Of a stretch of DNA of 19,437 nt, positions 14,685 to 19,437 are shown in pieces. The stretch is taken from the NCBI GenBank assembly GCA_964600225.1, contig CAZRIT010000035.1, forward strand, positions 1 through 19,437, read 5' to 3'. This DNA comes from CAZRIT01 sp964600225 (GTDB taxonomy: Bacteria; Bacillota; Clostridia; Christensenellales; CAG-138). The notes beneath the pieces were generated by a model. That model made no database searches and was not told the DNA's origin. It saw only the letters and a list, made by a program, of their open reading frames with translations. A program made the translations under genes and the position numbers. Position 1 is the stretch's first letter. Each line of letters starts with the position of its first letter.

Positions 14685-15011
14685 ATGTCAAGAAAAACCG
14701 CAGCCACGATTCTCATCTGCATTTCGGTTGTTTGTATCATACTCGGTTTGGTCTTTTTAGGCGTCGGCTTTAACAAAATTACAGAATACCACAATCCTGC
14801 CTATGGTTCGGGCACCAATGCATATGTAGGCGGTGACGGATATAATTATATCATTAACGGCACCTATTTTACAGGATATGCCGTCATCGGTATGGGGTGT
14901 TTTATCATCTCAGCCATTACGTTGTCGGGCGCTTTCATTTTCCTGACAAGCCGCAATGATAACGCGGAATCAATGCTTTATAAAAAAAGGAACAACTTGC
15001 CACCAATTTGA
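14685..15011 (+). CDS. Small two-helix membrane protein
   Basis: 108-aa protein with two hydrophobic helices (about 7-29 and 63-87) separated by a polar loop containing NAYVGGDGYNYIINGTYFTGY. I have an impression of this loop from small hypothetical membrane proteins of Firmicutes, often near zinc-ribbon proteins, but no function is known. The start MSRKTAAT is chosen because AAAAGGGTGA precedes it; the longer in-frame start at 14571 lies inside the preceding terminator. The next gene begins 22 nt after its stop, suggesting one operon. Base composition is clearly lower in GC than the preceding genes. Confidence 0.75.
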   Translation: MSRKTAATILICISVVCIILGLVFLGVGFNKITEYHNPAYGSGTNAYVGGDGYNYIINGTYFTGYAVIGMGCFIISAITLSGAFIFLTSRNDNAESMLYKKRNNLPPI

Positions 15012-15033
15012 GTCGCTTTGGGAGTAAACGATT

Positions 15034-15573
15034 ATGAATGGTCGATACACAATACTGACAAGCGGGTATGACAGGCTAAGCTATATTGAAGGATGCCCCG
15101 CTGCGCTTGCGCGTTTTCAACTGCTTCTGGATACGATGACTGACAGCGTGTTGTTGCAGTTGAAGTTTCGGAATATCGGTTGCGAAGAGCTCATTGCGGT
15201 TTATGTTGATATCATGTGCTTTGACTCCGACGGCGGGCAAATGCCCGATATCGTTCATTACAAATATCATGGCGTCTCTGCAAAGCCGGCTGCATACTTC
15301 GGCGGCGATTATGCCATTCCGCTTCATAGCAGCATGGTGCGCAAAGTTGAAATCAGTATTGTAAAAACAGTTTGCATTTCCGGACGCATTTGGGAAAACA
15401 CCCTTGGGCAAAGCTTTACCGAATTGCCCACCCAACCTTTTTTCCAAAATATGTATCATCGGTCGCTTTCCGAGCAATTCGCAAGGGATTATGACAATGC
15501 CTCAGAGTATTGTCTTTTAGATCATCAGCGTTCTATCAACAACAGGTTAGAGCAGGAAAAGAGGATTCATCAA
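15034..15573 (+). pseudogene. Probable truncated N-terminal part of a zinc-ribbon family protein
   Basis: This is the first 180 codons of the chimeric frame. TGGGAG lies 9 nt before the ATG, so it is translatable. The expected Cys-rich zinc ribbon and C-terminal helix are missing: only C21, C50, C62, C114 and C160 occur, with no CxxC pair. There is no stop codon of its own. I infer a 3'-truncated gene whose end was replaced by the LRR lipoprotein leader, with the break around 15520-15560. The family resemblance is from memory. Confidence 0.5.
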
Positions 15574-17577
15574 ATGAAGAAGATACTGTTCGTATTGTTA
15601 ACTCTGCTTCTATTCACATCACTAGTGGCATGTGACACGCCAACTTCAACAACACTATTACCAACGCTTACACCGACAGAAACTGGAACGGCTGGCATTG
15701 TGACCTTTGCCGACTCAACACTTGAGTCGCTAGTACGTGGTGCCATAGGTAAGCCCAGCGGCGATATTACGGTCGCCGAAGCGAAGACTGTTACCAGTTT
15801 AAACCTCGCTTTTGCGGATTGGCAGAAATACGTATCTGAAAGCGAACCGATAAGCAGCATTACCGGATTGGAGCATTTTACAAGTCTTGAAAGCCTTGAT
15901 CTATCCGGTAACACAATCACCGATCTTGCACCGTTGTCCTGTCTGACCAACTTAAAAGCATTGATACTCACCGGCTGCCTTGCAGTAGATTATACTCCCC
16001 TTTCTAGTTTAACAAACCTGCGTGTCTTGATTCTGAATCGTTCCGCAATTGCAGACTCTACACCACTATTAGCGCTCACCAACCTGAATTGTCTATTTCT
16101 TGAGGGCAGTCAGATTAAGAACTACTTGCCCCTTGCGGATATACGCGCATCTCTCGAACTAGCCGATTTTGATGTGGCTTTCACACTTGCTGAACTTGGC
16201 TTTGCCTTCAATGATAATGATAAACTGGCGTTATATGAGTCGGACAAGTATGACATACGCATCAATCATGACGAATGGGGTGCACCACCGCAGCCAGATT
16301 GGCAGAATTGCATACGTGTGGTCACCGGGGCGGAGAGTGGTTATAAGAATGCCATCGGTTTCTATCCTGCACATAACGCCTATGTCGTGTGGATGTTTAA
16401 TCCAAGTACAGAGGAAAATTATACCTATGTCTATGATGTCACAGCAAACAACTTCGGTTGTGAACATGCAAGCATGGAGACAATTGTACGGACGGCGTTC
16501 GACGTTGTGGATGATAAAGACGTACTCCTTACCCCCTTTGTACTATTTGACAACATCATTCAGGAGGCGTTAGGAATTCCTATCGAAATTCTTTACGGCA
16601 TGCCCTTTGACGAGAATATTGCACTGCGATCCTCGACTGCTATCAACGCGGATTCATCGAAAGAAGCGACCGGCCAATTGCCGCAGCAACCGACAGTAGT
16701 CGGAAGCGGCAACACCGCAGCTAACCTTTTCATGCGAATCGACGATATCACTGCAGGAATTGTAGCTCGGCAAGGAGATTTACTATGTTTCGGAAACCTT
16801 GAGGATGATGATCGTTTGTATACAACCACACGAAACAGTGGTAAGGATTTGACGCGGCTTCTCGACGGAAGTGTATCAACCGTCAACGTGTTAGAAAATA
16901 CCATCTATTTTTGCTACAAAGAAGATGATTTTTCCATCCATTCGATTAACATAAACGGAGAGAATTTGACAAAATTGGTACATGGTCCCTGCTATGATCT
17001 CTCGTTTTCCGATGGATGGCTTTACTATCGGACGAATGATGGTATCTTCAAATTACCTGCCTTAGGAGGCGAACCAACGCTTTTGTTGGAAGGAAAATAT
17101 CGCTGTGTCTACTCCTCTGGTGGCTGGGTTTATTACCTAGAGGATAACGAAGGTGGTGGCTTATGGCGCATCCCCAATGTGGGAGGTGAACAACAACCGC
17201 TCCTGACCAACCATCACGCATTATTCTATGCCATACAGGATGATTCTCTCTACTGCTTGATCGACGGTGGAGACAGTGTGGACGTCATTCGCATGAAGCT
17301 GGATGGTTCGGAACAGGTACAAGTTTTTTCTGCGAATGGAAAAGTAGATTCCATTAATATCAGTGGCAACCGTCTGCTGATCGTAGAACCATCAAAGGAT
17401 GGGGTCAACAATGTCATTATCGTTTGGAATCTGGAAAAAAACACCATTGAAAATGTAATCGAAGATCTGACCAGTCCATGTGTTTGGTGCTTCGAATCGG
17501 ATATGTATTATCTCATCGGAGGGAGTCTTGTACGGAATAATCTGGACACCGGAGAAATTGTCTCCATCACCCAATAA
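15034..17577 (+). CDS. In-frame chimera: N-terminal module fused to LRR lipoprotein
   Basis: A single open frame of 847 codons that seems to join two genes. Residues 1-165 (RLSYIEGCP..., LLQLKFRNIG..., FDSDGGQM...) resemble the N-terminal domain of Firmicutes proteins that normally continue into a zinc ribbon and membrane helix; here it stops just before the expected zinc ribbon (after EYCLLDHQ). At residue 181 a new ATG starts a complete lipoprotein signal (KKILFVLLTLLLFTSLVAC, lipobox Cys at 200). The lipoprotein has about four 21-23-aa leucine-rich repeats (276-368, form LTNLxxLxLxxxxIxD), a middle domain (about 390-545) and a C-terminal beta-propeller-like region (565-845) with DUF5050-type motifs such as GWLYYRTNDGIFKLP. 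An internal signal peptide would not work in an 847-aa product, so independent initiation at 15574 is likely. LRRs suggest surface binding. Confidence 0.8.
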   Translation: MNGRYTILTSGYDRLSYIEGCPAALARFQLLLDTMTDSVLLQLKFRNIGCEELIAVYVDIMCFDSDGGQMPDIVHYKYHGVSAKPAAYFGGDYAIPLHSSMVRKVEISIVKTVCISGRIWENTLGQSFTELPTQPFFQNMYHRSLSEQFARDYDNASEYCLLDHQRSINNRLEQEKRIHQMKKILFVLLTLLLFTSLVACDTPTSTTLLPTLTPTETGTAGIVTFADSTLESLVRGAIGKPSGDITVAEAKTVTSLNLAFADWQKYVSESEPISSITGLEHFTSLESLDLSGNTITDLAPLSCLTNLKALILTGCLAVDYTPLSSLTNLRVLILNRSAIADSTPLLALTNLNCLFLEGSQIKNYLPLADIRASLELADFDVAFTLAELGFAFNDNDKLALYESDKYDIRINHDEWGAPPQPDWQNCIRVVTGAESGYKNAIGFYPAHNAYVVWMFNPSTEENYTYVYDVTANNFGCEHASMETIVRTAFDVVDDKDVLLTPFVLFDNIIQEALGIPIEILYGMPFDENIALRSSTAINADSSKEATGQLPQQPTVVGSGNTAANLFMRIDDITAGIVARQGDLLCFGNLEDDDRLYTTTRNSGKDLTRLLDGSVSTVNVLENTIYFCYKEDDFSIHSININGENLTKLVHGPCYDLSFSDGWLYYRTNDGIFKLPALGGEPTLLLEGKYRCVYSSGGWVYYLEDNEGGGLWRIPNVGGEQQPLLTNHHALFYAIQDDSLYCLIDGGDSVDVIRMKLDGSEQVQVFSANGKVDSINISGNRLLIVEPSKDGVNNVIIVWNLEKNTIENVIEDLTSPCVWCFESDMYYLIGGSLVRNNLDTGEIVSITQ
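15557..15576 (+). promoter_or_regulatory. Internal ribosome-binding site and start for the LRR lipoprotein
   Basis: AAAAGAGG (15557-15564) lies 9 nt before ATG 15574, which opens a complete lipoprotein signal sequence. This makes 15574-17577 (667 aa) the likely functional protein, with lipidated Cys at position 20 of that product. Confidence 0.65.
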
Positions 17578-17594
17578 ATCTCTTGTGACCCAGC

Positions 17595-17722
17595 CTATAG
17601 TCCTGTTGGTATGACACCCTCAATAAAATACTCCGCCTTAGCCAGTGTTATCCCGTGAAACTGGCGGTACACCTCCCACTGGTCGAGCAGAGCGCCAAGA
17701 GGCATGAGCCAATCTTGTTCAG
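17595..17722 (-). pseudogene. 3' fragment of a (probable phage tail-assembly) gene fused to the ParB-like gene
   Basis: In a reading frame different from the ParB-like gene, the minus strand stays open as EQDWLMPLGALLDQWEVYRQ..., then AEYFIEGVIPTGL and a stop at 17595. The text is protein-like and resembles, from memory, the C-terminal end of phage tail-assembly (Gp14/15-like) proteins with their ...LLDLWE..R(Q)F...IDDVIP ending. The upstream part of that gene is absent. It ends 17 nt from the LRR lipoprotein stop, marking the edge of the phage remnant. Confidence 0.45.
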
Positions 17723-17992
17723 CGCGACATTGAGCGCTTTCTCTTTCTCTTCGCCCATTTCCACGACAACGCATTCGACCTCAGTTACGCCGATATCGAT
17801 CAGCACCTTCAAGCGCTGGTGTCCGCCGACGACGTTTCCGGTGGTCTTGTTCCAGATGACCGGTTCCACATACCCGAACTCCGACAAGGATCGCTTCAGC
17901 TTCTCGTATTCCGGGTCGCCGGGCTTCAAATCTTTACGAGGATTGTAATCCGCCGGGGCGAGCTTACCGACCGGCAGTGATTGAATGACCAT
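17648..17992 (-). CDS. ParB/sulfiredoxin-fold phage protein, C-terminally truncated
   Basis: 114-aa frame. Residues 1-95 are a ParB N-terminal-like domain: IQSLPVGKLAPADYNPRKDL at the start, a GYVEPVIWNKTTGNVVGGHQRLKVL core with the GGHQR nucleotide-binding motif, and EKEKALNVALNKI. Such proteins are common next to terminase genes in gut Firmicutes prophages and often accompany a DNA methylase. After ALNKI the sequence becomes Cys/Ser-rich and unlike the family (about 20 residues) before the stop, because the frame runs into the fragment of another gene read out of frame. AAAGGAAAG precedes the chosen ATG. The start overlaps the preceding small ORF by 29 nt. Probably non-functional or altered. 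Confidence 0.8.
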   Translation of the reverse strand: MVIQSLPVGKLAPADYNPRKDLKPGDPEYEKLKRSLSEFGYVEPVIWNKTTGNVVGGHQRLKVLIDIGVTEVECVVVEMGEEKEKALNVALNKIGSCLLALCSTSGRCTASFTG

Positions 17993-18140
17993 TCTGCTTT
18001 CCTTTCGACACGATTTTTCGTAAACCCGCTTGCGCCGCCGGGAGATTGCCCGCGAGCGCCTGCCCACGCAGCGTCTTGCGCTGCTGGCTCGTCAGCCGGT
18101 GATACCGAAGCGAATGGATAAACGCCTGTACTTCGTCCAT
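17964..18140 (-). CDS. Small phage protein between terminase and ParB-like genes
   Basis: 58-aa basic helical protein beginning MDEVQAFIHSLRYHRLTSQQ and containing KTLRGQALAGNLPAAQAGLRK. GGGGGA lies 8 nt before the ATG, which is 2 nt after the terminase small subunit stop; its 3' end overlaps the ParB-like start by 29 nt. This tight packing is typical of phage operons. Small proteins with an LTxxQxKTLRGQALAGD-like motif occur at this place in related prophages, as I recall; the function is unknown. Confidence 0.75.
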   Translation of the reverse strand: MDEVQAFIHSLRYHRLTSQQRKTLRGQALAGNLPAAQAGLRKIVSKGKQNGHSITAGR

Positions 18141-18142
18141 AC

Positions 18143-18682
18143 TTATTTCCCCCTTCGCGCGGTCAGCAAGCGCTCCATAACGTCGTCCTGCGGATTTGCG
18201 CCAGTGTAGTCAGCGGCACAGTTTTCTTTCACGATCTGGAAGATCTCATACCAGAGCCGGTTTGTTTGCGCCATGTAGTTTTGGCTCATAGCCACATACG
18301 GAGACTGGATCGCATTACCCGTCGTTGGATGCTTTGCGAGGAACCCGTATTCCGTGATCGCCGCTTCACACTGAATCCAGCGCGCAGCGCTCATAGCGTA
18401 TCGCTCCAGCACCTGCGGGGAGACGATGTTTGCGCAACCGCGTTCGTTCAGCCAGCTCCAGGTCCGCTCATAGATCACCGACGCAATGAGCGGCTTGCCG
18501 TCCTTCTGAACGGCAGACAGCATCTCCTGCGGCGGCGGCATATTCACGCCATGGAAATCGCTGGCACCGGGGAATTCGACAACGGTCAGCTTTCGCTTGC
18601 CGGGATTTCCATCCAGCACTTTTTCCGCCAGCGGTTTCGGCGGTCTGCCGCCTTGTCCGGCCGCTGGGCCTCGTCTTCCCAT
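18143..18682 (-). CDS. Phage terminase small subunit, P27 family
   Basis: 179-aa DNA-packaging protein that recognises viral DNA and hands it to the large terminase subunit. The N-terminus GRRGPAAGQGGRPPKPLAEKVLDGNPGKRKL is the P27-family signature (GRPxKP...L.GNPGKR). The middle contains the helical W-rich core (YERTWSWLNERG, YAMSAARWIQCEAAI, GFLAKHPTTGNAIQSPYV) typical of the family. Length is normal (about 150-180 aa) and the gene looks intact. AGGAGGAAACGCAC precedes the ATG. The large subunit normally found just downstream is missing, consistent with an internal deletion of the prophage. Confidence 0.92.
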   Translation of the reverse strand: MGRRGPAAGQGGRPPKPLAEKVLDGNPGKRKLTVVEFPGASDFHGVNMPPPQEMLSAVQKDGKPLIASVIYERTWSWLNERGCANIVSPQVLERYAMSAARWIQCEAAITEYGFLAKHPTTGNAIQSPYVAMSQNYMAQTNRLWYEIFQIVKENCAADYTGANPQDDVMERLLTARRGK

Positions 18683-18819
18683 GTGCGTTTCCTCCTGAAA
18701 AACTTATGGGGCTATTCCCCTAATAACTTTCGCGAAAATTTACACGCGACCCGACCGCGTTGCACAAAAATGAAAGCTGTGGAGATTGATATACCCCACG
18801 GGGGTAGTTTTCGCGTTCT
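18683..18819. other. HNH-terminase intergenic spacer, candidate packaging (cos) region
   Basis: 137 nt without a gene between the HNH endonuclease and the terminase small subunit. It holds TACCCC-ACG-GGGGTA (18792-18806), GGGG-CTATT-CCCC (18708-18720) and TTTCGCGAAA. In many cos-type phages with this gene order the packaging site lies beside the terminase small subunit, so a cos role is plausible but not shown. Confidence 0.35.
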
Positions 18820-19176
18820 CTATTGATGTTTTTTGTTGTTGCTGCCGATCGTAATGCTGGAATGGCAGCTCTTGCACAACGCCATGAGATTTCCCGCGTC
18901 GTGTGTGCCGCCGTCTGCCAGCGTTAGGATGTGATGCACTTCCTCGGCGGGTGTCAACCTGCCTTCGATTTGACATTGCTCGCAAAGCGGATGCGCCTGA
19001 ATATATTGCGCACGGATTCTCCGCCATGCTCGACCGTAACGTTGACTGGTGTCAGGGTCGCGCTGATATTTGTTGTAATGATGCTTGGCAATCTGCCTGT
19101 GCTCGTCACAGTACCGACCGTCGGTCAGCATCCCGCAGCCCGGATAGGAACAGGGACGCTTGGGTTTGTAAGGCAT
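18820..19176 (-). CDS. Phage HNH endonuclease
   Basis: 118-aa nuclease. The HNH core is EVHHILTLADGGTHDAGNLMALCKSCHS (residues about 79-106): catalytic HH, central N and final H. Zinc-binding pairs are CEQC (about 65-68) and CKSC, and an extra N-terminal CSYPGCG...YCDEH cluster may bind a second zinc. HNH proteins beside terminase genes stimulate DNA cleavage for packaging in cos phages. GGAGGATTGAG precedes the ATG. The gene looks complete. Confidence 0.93.
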   Translation of the reverse strand: MPYKPKRPCSYPGCGMLTDGRYCDEHRQIAKHHYNKYQRDPDTSQRYGRAWRRIRAQYIQAHPLCEQCQIEGRLTPAEEVHHILTLADGGTHDAGNLMALCKSCHSSITIGSNNKKHQ

Positions 19177-19195
19177 CTCAATCCTCCAAAGGAAA

Positions 19196-19229
19196 GCAAA
19201 AGAGCCTCCGCGTTCGGTGCGAAGGCTCT
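19196..19229 (-). terminator. Terminator-like hairpin between late regulator and HNH gene
   Basis: AGAGCCT (19201-19207) pairs with AGGCTCT (19223-19229), with a further CGC/GCG pairing inside. The minus strand continues TTTTGCTTTCC. The interrupted T run makes it a weak terminator or attenuator. A poor promoter candidate (TTGAAC at 19276-19281, GATAAT at 19251-19256, spacer 19) lies before it. Confidence 0.55.
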
Positions 19230-19287
19230 CAATCCATCTTTTGCAATTGTATTATCTCACAGGTACTATGGTGTGGTTCAATGCTTT

Positions 19288-19437
19288 TTAGTGCGGACTT
19301 TTGAAAGAAATTTGTTCCAGCGCTGAATTGTGCAACTCATACAATCTGCGCAGGCTATACCCTGTGTCGACAGCAATCTCTTCCCAGCGCTTAAAGCACA
19401 GGTATCGCAATTCCAACAGCGTCTGGTACTCAGGGTT
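19288..19437 (-). CDS. Phage late-transcription regulator, sigma region 4-like, 5' end outside window
   Basis: Partial frame of 49 codons running off the right edge and ending at 19288. The peptide YQTLLELRYLCFKRWEEIAV, then GYSLRRLYELHNSALEQI, matches the sigma-70 region 4-like C-terminus of ArpU/RinA/DUF1492-type regulators found just upstream of terminase genes in Firmicutes phages (pattern LLxxRYL...W.EIA...YS.R..Y.LH..AL). These activate late genes. The position before HNH and terminase genes fits. Confidence 0.65.
   Translation of the reverse strand, partial: NPEYQTLLELRYLCFKRWEEIAVDTGYSLRRLYELHNSALEQISFKSPH

Overview
The window looks like a chromosomal segment of a GC-rich, spore-former-related Firmicute (class Clostridia). 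Supporting signs are strong GGAGG ribosome-binding sites, near-consensus sigma-A promoters with 17-bp spacers, lipoproteins with LxAC lipoboxes, a clostridial 2x[4Fe-4S] ferredoxin and the holB-ricT pair. Species cannot be named from the sequence.

Layout. 1-700: non-coding, built from diverged copies of a dispersed repeat. 765-1709 (-): Pro/Ala-linker lipoprotein behind a consensus promoter and a structured leader of about 165 nt. 2156-2326 (-): small ferredoxin with its own promoter and terminator. 2402-6613 (-): one operon running PH-like membrane protein, Orn/Lys/Arg-decarboxylase-family PLP enzyme, holB, ricT. 6929-7004 (+): tRNA-Asn with a terminator. 7294-9295 (-): two exported proteins, one a lipoprotein with a DnaJ-type CxxC zinc motif. 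9443-10648 (-): regulator with a different DNA-binding domain at each end. 10829-14534 (+): OmpR-type response regulator, sensor kinase and a large lipoprotein. 14685-17577 (+): an AT-richer island with a small membrane protein and an in-frame chimera of a cytoplasmic module and a leucine-rich-repeat lipoprotein. 17595-19437 (-): prophage remnant with a late-regulator fragment, HNH endonuclease, terminase small subunit, a small ORF, and a ParB-like gene fused out of frame to the tail end of another, probably phage, gene.

The strongest candidate for an undescribed system is the two-component module at 10729-14534. An ATAAC-centred direct repeat with an exact 11-bp period occurs both upstream of the response regulator and between the kinase and the lipoprotein. 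It is a plausible operator set by which the regulator would control its own operon, the lipoprotein and perhaps the divergent two-headed regulator. The other structural highlights are the in-frame gene chimera at about 15520-15574 and the prophage deletion junction near 17710-17725.
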